This document shows, piece by piece, positions 33,209 through 44,646 of a stretch of 64,000 nt of DNA; within the stretch, counting starts at the first letter, position 1, and each line of letters opens with the position of its first letter. The stretch covers positions 2,627,501 to 2,691,500 of the forward strand of contig CAHIKZ030000125.1 in NCBI GenBank assembly GCA_903632075.3, written 5' to 3'. Source of the stretch: Acanthosepion pharaonis. Lineage: Eukaryota > Mollusca > Cephalopoda > Sepiida > Sepiidae. Both the position numbers and the translations under genes were made by a program. The notes under the pieces are model-generated. The model searched no databases. It worked only from the letters and a program-made list of their open reading frames with translations, and was not told the origin of the DNA.

Positions 33209-35160
33209 GTTTGTATGTATATATAGATACATATGTGTGGGTGTGTTTAATGAATATAAATAACTATTTCATGACTTACTTTCTTGAGTTCACGTTTTCC
33301 AGAAATAATCCGCTCATCAAGAGTTTACATAATTTTAATTTGTTAAGATACCTTATATACTTATGTGCGTGTGTGTGTGTGTGCAAAATTACTTGCATTT
33401 ATGTAAGCAACCTAAAATATCGTTATTTTATCTAAAATTGTTTGAAATTTATTCTTTCTAAAGTATGTTATGGATTGACGTAATGTAATATGAAAATATT
33501 TGGTTCTATAGATTAGATAATTTTTAGATGAAATAAGTTTGGTTTTCACTTATGGATAGAAATGAATGAAAATTAAATATCTCTCCTTACGCGGGTGTGC
33601 ACACACAGACAAACACTCACACATATATGTATGTATGTATGGTGAGTGTGTTTTCTTATGTATAGATACTTTTATGCGTAAATAATATGACTGAATAAGA
33701 GATGATACAACAACTTGTCTCCATCAGGTCCCTGAGTTAACAGAATAAATCCCTATTAGGAATATCCAGTTCTATGCTCACGCTTTGTGCTTTCTACTAA
33801 ATCATTCGAAAAAAGGAGAGGCTAAAATAACTGGCGCCTTACCACAATTTTGATCTTGCCATTTGTACCCATTACATTCATTTAGTATTTTATGCATCAT
33901 TCGAAACCAGACAATCTGTCTTGATGTTATTGGTGCAATCTTCACTGGGAATCGGAACTGAGTATATTGCATGCATTTAAAAAAGAGAAGCTTGTCGTTT
34001 GTATTATTGGTTTTTGAGTGTCGTTAAATCCGAAAGAGAGCGAAATATATAAATCACTGTTTTCTTCCTGCATTATGCATATCTTCGACCAGAATTCTTA
34101 ATGTCTTTTTATTATATGATAACTGATTCTTTTCCATGTCATATAGAATGGCACAAACAACATTTACTTTGCATGAATATAGGAAAACAAGAACTTAATC
34201 TTACTGAATTTATACAAAATCTCTTGCCATTCACATGTTATGAATTGGAGGTATCTGTTAAATGATAACATCAGACAGGCCTGTTTTTGCTATTTAATAT
34301 ATTCAGCACAATAATTCTTCATATACTCTCAACTACTTTATGGGATGCGGCCTCCGTAGAGCCCTCCACTTAAAATCGCTTTTACATTGTCCACTTGCGG
34401 CGTGTGAGAGACTAACTGGAGCTGATGTTTATATAATTACGTGCATTACAAATGAATTGAAACACCTGCATCATTTGCGGTTTTGTGGCGATGTGCTTCC
34501 TCCATTTGATTTTATGAGAGAATTGCATGTAATTTATATTCAGTCATCATAATTCGTTTACATATGTAAGCTAATAATACTTGTATAATAAGCAATGCTG
34601 ATGTGTTAGTAACAGACATTAATTTCTGACAACAGATGATATCGTCATTCTGAATTTAAATGAACACGATAGAGATCTAGTATCGAGATTACCTAGAACA
34701 TAAGTTGAAAACGGCATTTTTTGTCAGATTCAGATATACGTAATGTCTAGTATGATTATTTTATTTCTTCCAAACTCATTTACGACTTTAGAGCAGTCTA
34801 AATTAAATAGTAGAGATTTTCTTTTTACCATTAGCGACTACAGTAACAGGAAAGTCTCAATGAATTATATTCGCTTCGCTCGAACTCAAAACTTCAAATC
34901 GAATATAAGTTGAATATTCCTTAAGACGACAAAGAAGGTTTTAAATCTTTTGATGTTTTGTTATTTGTTCAGATTTTCGGTTGTAGAACGAGATATTTTT
35001 GCAGACGTTCTTATGTAGATAATCAGTATTTTTGAAAATAAGTTTTCTTTATCTAGTGAATTAATCCTAAAATACAGTTGTACTACTATGTAATATCTGA
35101 ACTCATTTATGAGATGGAATAGTGTAACATCTCCTCATCGCAATCGTAGACACATGAATC
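32514..35160. other. AT-rich stretch with one compound microsatellite
   Basis: (TC)n(AT)n(GTAT)n lies at about 33132-33220 and short GT runs at 33365-33383. A GGTATGCAAACCTTTGGGTC near 32711 resembles a Tc1-type terminal repeat, without partner. No gene recognised, including the open frame at 34340-34552. Confidence 0.45.
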
Positions 35161-35164
35161 GACT

Positions 35165-35430
35165 CAATATGGATGAATGGTGGAAATATGAGAACATGTG
35201 GATAAAAAGAACCTTTTAAGGAAAATAGAGCATACAAAGAGACGAATATTTGCTATCACGAAGAAACCCTCGGAACAATTGAGACATATAATGAGGAAAA
35301 TGAATGTGGATAATTCAATTCTTGTGTGACATATTGAAGAAAACAGAATCATCAAAGAAGATAAAAGTTGGTAAACACCTTACCGGATTCCTGTATATGA
35401 ACGCTAAAAGATGGAAAAAATGGTATGGTA
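35165..35430 (+). pseudogene. LINE reverse-transcriptase C-terminal relic
   Basis: Reads EHVDKKNLLRKIEHTKRRIF then LRHIMRKMNVDNSILV, stop, HIEENRIIKEDKSW (about 35195-35370). These are the ordered C-terminal blocks HVSNEEVLRKIG, FLGHIMRKE.LENLILTG and HIEGKR.RGR usual in one LINE type. The relic has several stops. It belongs with 19580, 48393 and 56690. Confidence 0.58.
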
Positions 35431-35543
35431 AAGGTTAAATGTAATTTCCGCCTTCAAATCTGGAGATAATGGGGAGAAACATGATCGAAGACGTTATGAC
35501 AATTTATGCTAAAATTAATATCCTTTCTTTTACGGGTAACCTG

Positions 35544-35544
<1 letters not shown>

Positions 35545-35618
<74 letters not shown>

Positions 35619-35866
35619 CAAGTATATAATTGGTATATACGGAATGAATTTAAAAACCCACAATTACTATTCTTAAAAGAGTGCTCAATACAAAGTAGAG
35701 CAGATATAATTATTATTTATAAAAAAAAATTATAACATAAATATGTTATAAAATCACTACAAAAAATCAACCTCGGTGTCTTATCAAGTGATGATGTTGA
35801 AGATAAAATAAATGATTTTAAAAGTTTCAAATTAATTAACGATCCTACACTAGGGGTAAACATTGT

Positions 35867-35940
<74 letters not shown>
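35545..35940. repeat. two long (AT)n arrays flanking unique DNA
   Basis: About 72 bp at 35545-35616 and about 71 bp at 35870-35940. The 250 bp between them contains nothing recognised. Confidence 0.93.
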
Positions 35941-35944
<4 letters not shown>

Positions 35945-37250
35945 AGAAGTAATTTTTGACAGTTTTACTTATATTCGTTTTAAATATTCGCTTCTACTTT
36001 TCTCTCTGGAAGTTTCGTACTGAACAATTTAATATATTAATAAGTAGTAATTCAATGTAGCGACTGTGATTGAAAATTGAATAACTATTTTATTTTGCTG
36101 GTTATGTTTTTTTGTCATCGAAGATGGATATTACTTCTTATTTCCATTTTGTTTATCTTGCCACTCGAAACTATTCAATATTTTCGGCTTCACTAGAGAT
36201 ATGAAATCTGCAACTACTATCAAATATTCTTGTACAGATGTCTATTCTTGCGTGTTATGAATTCTATTGGGCATAGTCATTCAACAGTAAATAGAAATTA
36301 GTATTTTGTATTTTGAAACAAATGCGTTTTCTAATGTTTCTGTTGCATCAATAGAACAATGAACTCTTTTGATATTACCCACTGACCTGGGTATATTTAT
36401 GCACTTTTATTTACAAACCGTAACATAGGATAAATATTTTCTCAATGCCGAAAATGTTCAAATGAAAAAAAATAACAGATTAATATATTCACTTCCTGAC
36501 AGAGCTCTTAGTTAATCTATATGGATAATGGATACATCAATCTGTGCTATCAGATCGAAGGAGAAATATGTAATGGCTGGTCAACACGGTCTGTCCTACA
36601 CCTTGCTAATCCAAATTACTGTAACAATTTCCTCAATCACCACGATAAGCCATCCAAATCCATCCAATCCCACATACACCACAATAACATATTTTCCCAT
36701 TGATCCTAATAAAACATTTTTAATTTAAAAAAATAATCTTCACATGTACAAATATTTGCCCCTAGTTTTAAAAACTTTATTTAAAAATATATATAAAATT
36801 CGCACAAGAAAGAAAGAGAGAGGTGCTGAATTCAATAATAAAACTAAAAGAAAGAAAACATTCAAACAAAAATAAAAACTTATTATTGTCCTTTGAAGAC
36901 ACAAAAAGAGGAGCGGTCGCTGTATTTTGGTGATAAGCATAATCATGAAACACTGTCATTAGTGACGGAGTGGGAGACAAAAAAAATTGGCAATATATGA
37001 CATAAACAATTAAGATAAAAAAGGGTGTACAAAAACGGTTGAGATTGAGAATCTTGATAAGGTCCATAACGAAAGAGAAAGACCGAATGAGGCCGGGAAC
37101 GACAGTCACTCACATTCACCAGACAAACAAAAACAGACTGTATCACACGGCAGTTTCGGTATATAACACAATATTTAGAAAGTTAATGATGATTTAAAAA
37201 GTGTAATTCTCCATCAATTTCCAATCATTTGGTACGATATATATAAGCGT
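35941..37250. other. AT-rich stretch, nothing recognised
   Basis: A less AT-rich block at about 36890-37140 has open frames on the minus strand without similarity. No gene called. Confidence 0.45.
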
Positions 37251-37251
37251 T

Positions 37252-37310
37252 CGGTTGTCTAGTCACACTGATGAGCTGTAATACAGAAAAACAGGCCTGT
37301 ATGCGAATGG
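37252..37310 (+). mobile_element. SINE tail fragment
   Basis: GTTGTCTAGTCACACTGATG then AGCTGTAATACAG..AAACAG matches the tail of the SINE at 951-1105 (CTAGCCACACTGATGAGCTG). No head precedes it; a head of the same kind starts 180 bp downstream. Confidence 0.55.
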
Positions 37311-37486
37311 CAATTTCGAAAATCTTTCAGTTGATCACTGTTGAGAGATGGTTGAATTCTATAAACAGTAGCTGTCAGCGTTAACGCTTCGCTCTTCATT
37401 AATGAACAGAGCACTTTGGCTGTCTGGCGTTTGTTTGAATTCGTAAAAACAATACGCTGGAATTCGTCTTCCTCTCTGCTGAAGCG

Positions 37487-37566
37487 CCGATGGTTTAGTG
37501 GTAGAAATTTCCGACTGATACCAAATGAGTCGCGTTTCGATCCTAGCTTGTAGAATTGGTTGTCTA

Positions 37567-37568
<2 letters not shown>
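37487..37568 (+). mobile_element. tRNA-derived SINE head
   Basis: GCGCCGATGGTTTAGTGGTA is a clear tRNA-like 5' end with A box. GCGTTTCGATCCTAGC about 45 bases on is a B box. The anticodon-arm region ACTGATACCAAATGAGT matches the SINE at 951-1105. After GTTGTCTAGTCT it runs straight into (AT)n at 37570. The 5' and 3' stems do not pair, so it is a SINE head and not a working tRNA gene. Confidence 0.65.

Positions 37569-37569
<1 letters not shown>

Positions 37570-37622
<53 letters not shown>
37570..37622. repeat. (AT)n microsatellite after a SINE head
   Basis: About 53 bp of AT. Confidence 0.95.
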
Positions 37623-37624
<2 letters not shown>

Positions 37625-37626
<2 letters not shown>

Positions 37627-37829
37627 TCACGAATGACATGTGCTGTGTGCCATCGATGACCGAATAGTTTGTATGCTTTATTAACATTTTTCAGTTTATT
37701 TAAAGTCAGATAAGTATTTTTCTATAGTTCGAATTTAACGGAGATGATTAGGATTTTTACTGTCACAGGTTTTACAGATTAATCCATACATGGGTGACAA
37801 AAATTAGATTCATACCTTTTCCAAAGCGG
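37625..37829. other. unique spacer
   Basis: Nothing recognised. Confidence 0.45.
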
Positions 37830-38010
37830 TTGCGCGGGAGTGAATATAATGAACGTGACAGGAATTGAAATTCGACTGTCCAACTTCCGTTTCCGAGCCG
37901 TTATCCATTACACTACCAATACATCCAGCCTTACAGCACCTCGTTTTCCCAAGTTGACACCTATGTATATAGTGACTAGACTCGACGCTTCTTAACTTTG
38001 GTGGTGGCAA
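37830..38010 (-). mobile_element. 5S rRNA plus tRNA composite SINE-like unit
   Basis: Read on the minus strand, the first part (about 38005-37930) matches roughly nucleotides 43-119 of 5S rRNA: ACCAAAGTTAAGAAGCGTCG, then GACAACTTGGGAAAACG-like and GAGGTGCTGTAAGGCTG. The next part (about 37925-37850) looks like a tRNA, with GTAGTGTAATGGATAAC as A-box region and GTCGAATTTCAATTCCTGTC as B-box region, and CACGTTCA at the end as in Arg-type tRNAs. Such 5S-tRNA dimers are known as SINE heads in some animals. The 5' half of the 5S part is missing. It could also be a chance junction of two pseudogenes; the second copy that would prove a family is not in this window. Confidence 0.55.
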
Positions 38011-38892
38011 CTACCAAGGTTTTAAAGTGATATACCAATAAATTAATGCTAAAAGGAAAAATGAGATATAACAGAAGGTACGAGATTATCCAGACATGAA
38101 CTTCTTCATGTCAACTTGTCGTGTTTTAATTGTGAGGCGAAAAATGTCTGTCAGTTTAATCTTGTACGCAGGACACATACATGTAGCTCTGTACCAAAAC
38201 TAAGCTACGCCGTTTAAAAAAATCTACGTGTCTATGCGTGGTTTAAGAGCAACATAGTTAGCACTTATCAAGGTGTGGCGATTTCTGTACGTATTTTTTT
38301 GCCCGATACATATGTATTTCGTCGAATCTCAGTTTATTAAACATGTTACCTTCTATGGTGTTTCGTTCGTATTAGTTAGCGGTCCTGTCTTGTTCACCAT
38401 TTCCAATCTTCTGGTTTTCTCATAAATCAATCTAAGCTTTGGTGCCTCATTTAAGCCCTCGGCATAAATTAATATCCGAAGGATAGTGTAAACTTACACA
38501 AGTATTAAGTCATATTTGATAGAAAAAAAAAAACGATAATACCTCAGAAGAATAACGAATATTTCAGAAAGTAACTCCGAAGTTACTGGATCAAGAAACT
38601 CAAAACAAAAACTTGATAAGACATTAACTAAAATATTACCATCATAATCATATCTTTAAAATGAAGATAACGAAAAATATGTCATTAACGTCACAGATTA
38701 TATGAGTAGACTGTATTTAAGAAGGACATGAAATGAGCTTTGCAGACAGATTTTGTAACGTAGATATTTGAACAAGGAATAATGGAAAAGGAATCTCCAA
38801 TGACAAAAACGGAAACGATACCAGCTCTACAGACACTTACAACTACTGAGAAAAATGCGAATGAAAAATATACACATGTTTATAAACAATAG
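38011..38892. other. AT-rich stretch, nothing recognised
   Basis: No supported feature. Confidence 0.5.
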
Positions 38893-38893
38893 C

Positions 38894-38939
<46 letters not shown>
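38894..38939. repeat. (AT)n microsatellite beside a palindrome
   Basis: About 46 bp of AT directly joined to the palindrome at 38940. Confidence 0.95.
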
Positions 38940-38942
<3 letters not shown>

Positions 38943-39065
38943 TGAACATTGAAGTCAACACTTGAGGTCAGTCTGTTTCATGCTAGACGCAATCGTCAAG
39001 CCACGACGATTGCGTCTAGCATGAAACAGACTGTCACCTCTAAGTGTTGACTTCAATGTTCACTT
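38940..39065. repeat. 126-bp near-perfect palindrome
   Basis: The left arm 38940-38997 and right arm 39005-39065 are inverted copies with a 7-base loop (AAGCCAC). The arms differ by only a few small insertions near the middle (GAGGT--C against GAGGTGAC type). Key inner sequence is GCATGAAACAGAC next to GACGATTGCGTCTAGC. The outer arms extend a few bases into the AT flank. The arm resembles a SINE tail with a GAAACAG motif, so it may be two inverted copies of one tail. As RNA it would form a long hairpin of about 58 bp. Confidence 0.88.
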
Positions 39066-39144
39066 ATATATTTACACATGTTCTATCTCTGTTATTCAAC
39101 ACTTTATCCCATAAATATAGCAAACCTTAAGAGTATATTTCTTC

Positions 39145-39147
<3 letters not shown>

Positions 39148-39182
<35 letters not shown>
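39148..39182. repeat. (AT)n microsatellite
   Basis: About 34 bp of AT. Confidence 0.95.
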
Positions 39183-39189
<7 letters not shown>

Positions 39190-39294
39190 CAGTTCAGAAG
39201 TTTGAAGCCGCCCCTGGTAATTTTTTTATTTTTAAATTGACTCGAAATTAAATGGGTTTGTACTTTAAAAAAGATAAGATTATTATCTATACTT

Positions 39295-39740
39295 AAAAGC
39301 GGTCCCCCATCTAAGTACTGACCTGGCTCTACGCTGCTTAACTTCGGTGATCGTACGAGAACCGGTGTTTCTGCGTGATTTGGCTGTAAGCCCCCAAAGT
39401 CCAACCCTTACCTCACAGTCGGTGGGGCTGTAAACGGTAGTGTCAGAGCTATGCCGCCCGGAACTTCGTTCCTGGTAGGGCCACCCAAGGCAGACAGGTC
39501 TGACACACACGCCGCCTAACAAGGGCTCTGGTGAAAATCCAAGGAGCGTCTGCATCGGTAACCGGCGGCTTCTGGTCGTTCCTGTCTCTGCGTCTGTGGG
39601 AACCCCGCGGCAAGCAAGAACGTTATCCGAGTAGGCCTGGTACCCTACTTCTGTAATTTATCCCAAGAATCTTCTTTTCATAACAGGAAGAAGCCGGCTC
39701 AATCCGCCCAGGGTGAATGCCGCATCAGTACAGTCAGTAC
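39295..39740 (-). mobile_element. GC-rich repeat joined to a 5S rRNA fragment
   Basis: The most GC-rich block of the window. On the minus strand, about 340 bp of GC-rich sequence (with GGTGGCCCTACCAGGAACGA and GTTCCGGGCGGCATAGC) is followed at about 39375-39300 by a clear 5S rRNA piece: ACACCGGTTCTCGTACGATC, ACCGAAGTTAAGCAGCG, then GTCAGTACTTAGATGGGGG and ACCGC. This corresponds to about nucleotides 21-93 of 5S, including box A and most of box C, and stops abruptly. The GC-rich part looks like the 3' region of a retroelement. One reading is a LINE 3' end next to its 5S target; another is a 5S-containing repeat spread as one unit. A 90-codon frame crosses it without a domain. Confidence 0.6.
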
Positions 39741-40119
39741 AGTACATACTTCAAAGAATGTGAGATATGTGTTTTATTAGAAATTGTGTTATTGCAAAAA
39801 GTAAAAAAAAATTGCATTTATGATTAAATTTTTCTCCCGTCAGAAGATGATACTTTAGCCTTGATTACTGCAGACTATATTTTAGGCATTCATTGCAAAT
39901 GTTTCTCAATGTATAATGTTGAAAATTGATTCCATTCTTTTTACATTGACTATTTTTTTCATTTTTTTAAATTTTCTCTCAAGTTCATCCCATGCTAATT
40001 CTGGCGGCGGCTTCAAAATTTTGAAGAGAAGCATATATGAATTCTAATTATAACCAATTAATAATTGTAATGCTATTATTAATTGTATTGATGAACAAGT
40101 ACCATATTATAATTATTAT
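39741..40119. other. AT-rich stretch, nothing recognised
   Basis: No supported feature. Confidence 0.45.
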
Positions 40120-40700
40120 ATTTATAGATATTTAATATATTCTCTCTTTTTACGTTATTTTTGTATACACATTCGTTTGTTTAAATGTTCTGTTCTTTAA
40201 TTAAACAGTATTATTTACATTTAACAACCTGAATGCTCGAAAAATTTCGTAGAGGAATATGCGTTCTCCGACAGGAATGGAATCGAACCAGCATCCGAAA
40301 CGACATTTAAAATGACGTGCGATGATAATTCAGTCAGCGAGATATAAATTCAGAACACAAATTACTACGTTTAAAACTATAAATTCGCCGATCTTTCTCA
40401 ACCTATCATATGTGTTTTGAATTTGTAACCTAACGTAAAAAATGACAACGTATCATTGGAAATGGATTAAATCCGTCAAATATTTAATATATTTTATGCT
40501 TATACGTTAATTTTTATGGATACACTTATTTTAGAAAATGATCTTTTCTGTAACGAAACAGTAGTAATTATATTTAACGGCCTAAATGCTCGAGAAATAT
40601 ACGTACTCCGACAGGATTCGAACCAGCATACTATACGGAACCACAATTTAGTCTGGCATGCAGTGACCCTTCAGCCCCGGAGAACTTCTGGTTAAGCAAA
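40120..40700 (-). mobile_element. two tandem tRNA-derived SINE-like units
   Basis: Two related units lie about 340-350 bp apart. Both contain, on the minus strand, a perfect B-box type sequence: GCTGGTTCGATTCC (near 40290) and GCTGGTTCGAATCCTGTCGG (near 40620). Each is followed by GGAG.ACG, then by a shared AT-rich stretch with GAAACAGT or AAACAGT, ATTTAACRRCCTRAATGCTCG on the plus strand, and TACGTTA.TTTT. The sequence before the B box is tRNA-like but does not fold into a full cloverleaf by eye. I read them as degenerate SINE copies or one tandem duplication. Confidence 0.52.
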
Positions 40701-41834
40701 TCTCGAAAGCTCTTTAAAAAATAGATCTCGTTGGAGGAATAAATACATTTTCGTGTGGTATCTTACAAAATGATACCGTCTTACTAAATAGATAAAACAA
40801 TATCTAAATGAAACGTGAATATATATTTTCAAGACATCTTGCTGTTATGTTTATAACTTGGCACATTTTATCAGCAATCTAACCATTGATAAAGTTTTTG
40901 ATCGATACAAACAAAATTGATCAAGAAAAAATCTTATGTCGGAAGCAGAAATTTTAGACATATGAACAGTCACTGGCTAATGCAAGCAACATAAAAAAAT
41001 GTTTTCGTTACATTAAAACGATCATCTAATAATGTAATTAATATTAGCCAAAAGATAGCTAAAAGAAAAAAATGAATCGAATTATAAAGCCTTTCTTTCT
41101 GGTGTCAATTAAATTAACCTTGTAACCTCCTTCAGGCTGAATAATAAAAATGAAAGAACACGGAAGCGAATCTTTTAAAGATGTAATGAGATTACATCGT
41201 GTATTCTATATCTTTCAGGGCCGAGGCCATAAAAAGTTCTTGGAAAAGAACATCCATGGCTTCACAACATAATTGATTTTTTTTAACTGTCAATCTTCCA
41301 AAAGTACATGACTTAATAGGCAACATATATATATAATAATATTTGTTCTATATTTTGAGCCGTAAGTGTTTCCATCCTTAGCAAAGAAATGTAACCTTCC
41401 TTTGTCTTTGTGACCGTGTATGTGTATGTTATTAATAAATGATTTTTCAAACACTAGACGACTTGGCGTTCGTGATCACATTGAAGAGAACATTTAAGAG
41501 TGTAGACATTTCCTTATGTTCTTTGTTCATTCTTAAGTTTTGAAAGCAAATATTAATCATTATTTTCCCCTGAAGGTGGTGCAAAGTATGATTTACATAA
41601 ATGATTACGAAAAACATAGTGTCATAACAGCCATGTAAAAACGCACTATGATTTTTTTAAGAATATAATATCACTTTCGTTAAAATAATAAATTTCTCGC
41701 AAGATTAGGACAATTTTTCTCACTGAAGATCAGCAAAAATAATATTTCTACTGATGATCAGAAAGAGATAAAAATAATTACGCATTTGAATGACTTACTC
41801 CATTACGGATAATTACATTTCATACACTGACTAA

Positions 41835-41836
<2 letters not shown>
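40701..41836. other. AT-rich stretch, nothing recognised
   Basis: No supported feature apart from short hairpins. Confidence 0.45.
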
Positions 41837-41837
<1 letters not shown>

Positions 41838-41866
<29 letters not shown>

Positions 41867-41896
41867 TACCTAGTTTTTCTTAGAAAAACTAGGTAA
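41838..41896. repeat. (AT)n joined to a perfect short palindrome
   Basis: After about 28 bp of AT, TTACCTAGTTTTTCT (41866-41880) and its exact reverse complement (41882-41896) are separated by a single T. Fifteen of fifteen bases pair. Confidence 0.85.
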
Positions 41897-42004
41897 ACTG
41901 TATGGGTAAAACAAAGGATTATAAAATAAAAGTAAAGTCTGATGATCCGCAGTTCTTTTAAAGGCTCTGGTGAAATAATTTATTACATGGATTACTGTTT
42001 TTTA

Positions 42005-42141
<137 letters not shown>

Positions 42142-42149
42142 TAATGACA

Positions 42150-42545
42150 AACGCCTAAGCGTTAGCCCCCTGGTAAACTTAATCAAGACAAATGGAAGAT
42201 ATCATTTTGCAACCAGTATTTATACTCATAATTAAAAATTTTAATTTTTCAGGACTGAAAAAAGGTTAGAACTTCTGTTTAACTGATTGTTAAATTATGG
42301 TGCATTCGAAGTAAATGAATTTAATGTCTAATAAAAGAAAGTGACTAAATGATGTTATTCAATTTTTATAATGTAATTAGTATTTATATTTTTTATAGCT
42401 GAGAAATTGTGTTATGACTTATAGATTTTAGATGATAGAAAAACTTGTATTGAAATGTTTTCTTTTTTTAATTTTATGTACATGGGTTTTTCTTCAGCCT
42501 TTATCCAAACTGTATTTTTACAGATATATATTTGGTTATATCTGA
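42150..42545 (+). repeat. 400-bp dispersed repeat, copy 2
   Basis: Aligns with 30756-31150 along nearly its whole length, from TCAAGACAAA to a TTTGGTYATATCTGA end. The 5' junction is again a simple-repeat array, here (AT)n(GT)n. Confidence 0.78.
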
Positions 42546-42857
42546 TCTAATTTATCAATAAATGAAAATGATTCGCATTTATAAGTTCAGAGAAAAACTA
42601 CATTCCCATGGACGAAATGATAATTTGTATGAGGTTAATTGCTTGAATCTCTTTAAATGCAATTCACTTATATGCTCTATAATAAAAGATTATATTGAAC
42701 TCTCTTTTGTGGATCAGTTTTAACATTTTATATGAATAGGTCTACTCGGATTTACTTTTCCTATATATATATATATATACACCTACATACATACAGATAG
42801 AGAAACATATATTAGGGAATATGTGTATTTAGCTATATAGTATTAAGAATATATGTG
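42546..42857. other. AT-rich spacer
   Basis: Short (AT)n at 42763-42779; nothing else. Confidence 0.5.
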
Positions 42858-42879
42858 GTATCGTATATTTGTTGACATG

Positions 42880-42936
<57 letters not shown>

Positions 42937-42981
42937 TATTATGTGTATATATATATTCACATGTCAACAAGTATACAATAC
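42858..42981. repeat. 124-bp palindrome with (AT)n core
   Basis: GGTATCGTATATTTGTTGAC then ATGTGAATATATA on the left is repeated inverted on the right (TATATATTCACATGTC.., AACAAGTATACAATACC) with two mismatches in about 36 bases. The centre is AT repeat with TATGTATATTATGTGT. The whole could extrude as a cruciform. Confidence 0.85.
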
Positions 42982-42999
42982 CAAACACACCCACACACA

Positions 43000-43045
<46 letters not shown>
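42982..43045. repeat. (AC)n scrap and (AT)n array
   Basis: CACACCCACACACAC followed by about 42 bp of AT at 43003-43044. Confidence 0.9.
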
Positions 43046-43047
<2 letters not shown>

Positions 43048-44589
43048 TATATATTTTAATATAAAAATAAGTACATTCATAATAAAATGTATTATTTGAG
43101 AGAATCATTCTCTGTATAAAAATGTTGTATATCTATTTCTACTTGAAATTTTGATTTTGTCAAAAATGAAAAGTTGAGAATATTCCATTTATTTAACCAT
43201 CAGAATGGTACAAAGAATAAATTAATTTTCTTTTTTTATTGTTATATAAAATATTTTATTTCGTTGCATAAACTCAGAAGGTGTGAAAAGTTCCTGGGTT
43301 AGTAACTTGACGGAAACATTATGATGGAAATATTCAGAACATATCCATTATTTCTGCTTTGGGCATATGAGTAGATGTTGTTCAAAGCAGCTTTCTTCTA
43401 CAAAGTTTAGTTGACTTATTTGGCTAAAAAAGGAATGGTTCAGAATAATCATGCTGCTACTTGGTTGGGAAGTGAATGTATAAATAAATAAATCCAAAAC
43501 TATAGAAGTCTTTGACACATAGTTTAAGTATATCACAATATATTTTTTTTTCTTAAATCATTAAATTTTAAATGAGCTACCATTAAGGTACCACGCTATT
43601 TAAGCGGAAGAATGATACAGTGATTATTATAACTATCTGCCATTTCCATTTGAAAGAGAAAATAATAGAGTTAACTTGAAGAACTATTTCAATTTACAAT
43701 TTAATTTCAATTTATCGTTGTTTTCTGTCAGTTGATTTTTATATAAAAAATTGCCTAAAAATTGCAGAAGAAAATATTCATGAATTCCGATATATATAAA
43801 AAAACCCGAAATCAGATGAAGATATAAATTAATAATTTTATTTTCTACTTCATATGAAGTAACGATTTAATAAATCTATACTTTTTGCAACGGAAATATA
43901 TGGAAATCCAAAAGCCGAACGATGTTTTCCAGATAATATTTTGGACCTCTCATTGGAGGATTCCTTGATCACACATATATCCTCGAGTCTCTTCTGATAT
44001 AGATATGATCTATGTGTCTGAATTTGAATATAATAATATCCTATATGACGAAAACTGTTGTCTTTGTGTTTCTGATTGCCTACATATTTGTATCATATGG
44101 ATTATGTAATTTCTATTTTCCGTTAGTTTCTACCAAGACACGGTTTCATTCAAAGTTTTTAAATAAATCTGTTCATACAATATTATCACTTTTCCAATAC
44201 TATTCAGCGTTTGACGCCATATCGATGAAGATTCTTGTTAAGTAACATCTATAAAACATATATTGCGAGATGAATCATGTATTTTTGTACATGTCTATTA
44301 AGAATGTATGCAAACATAACACTCCACATATTCATTTATTAAACAGACCCACTTGAAAGTTTGTGAACGCCCCCGAGACATGGTTATTATTATTCTGAGA
44401 AAAACTTAAATAAGCCCAGTAACTGTATATTATAGTATTGTCGTAAACACATAAATAATATTGTAACTCGAAGGCAGTAATGTATAGATGTCCCGAATTC
44501 CTATTTTAACTGATTTAAACTCTTCTTTTTTTTAAAATATAATATTCTTAAAGGTTGATTCTCAAATCGGACATTATTTTCCAAACAAA

Positions 44590-44590
<1 letters not shown>
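43046..44590. other. AT-rich stretch, nothing firm
   Basis: A 77-codon frame at 44012-44245 starts near MTKTVVFVFLIAYIFVSYG, which looks like a signal peptide, but AT-rich DNA yields such hydrophobic runs by chance and no following domain is seen. Confidence 0.4.

Positions 44591-44646
<56 letters not shown>
44591..44646. repeat. (CTAT)n microsatellite
   Basis: About 56 bp of ATCT units. Confidence 0.95.

Noticed and set aside
34340..34552. 70-codon frame MGCGLRRALHLKS..
   Set aside because: No domain, no splice context and no repeated copy; not supportable as a gene.
36521..37146. Overlapping frames on both strands of a less AT-rich block
   Set aside because: No recognisable protein, and the frames contradict each other; left as unassigned DNA.
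37487..37568. Functional tRNA gene
   Set aside because: A and B boxes are present, but the acceptor arms do not pair and the sequence continues into SINE body and (AT)n.
44012..44245. Frame beginning like a signal peptide (MTKTVVFVFLIAYIFVSYG)
   Set aside because: Hydrophobic runs are expected by chance in AT-rich DNA; there is no donor site, cysteine pattern or downstream domain.
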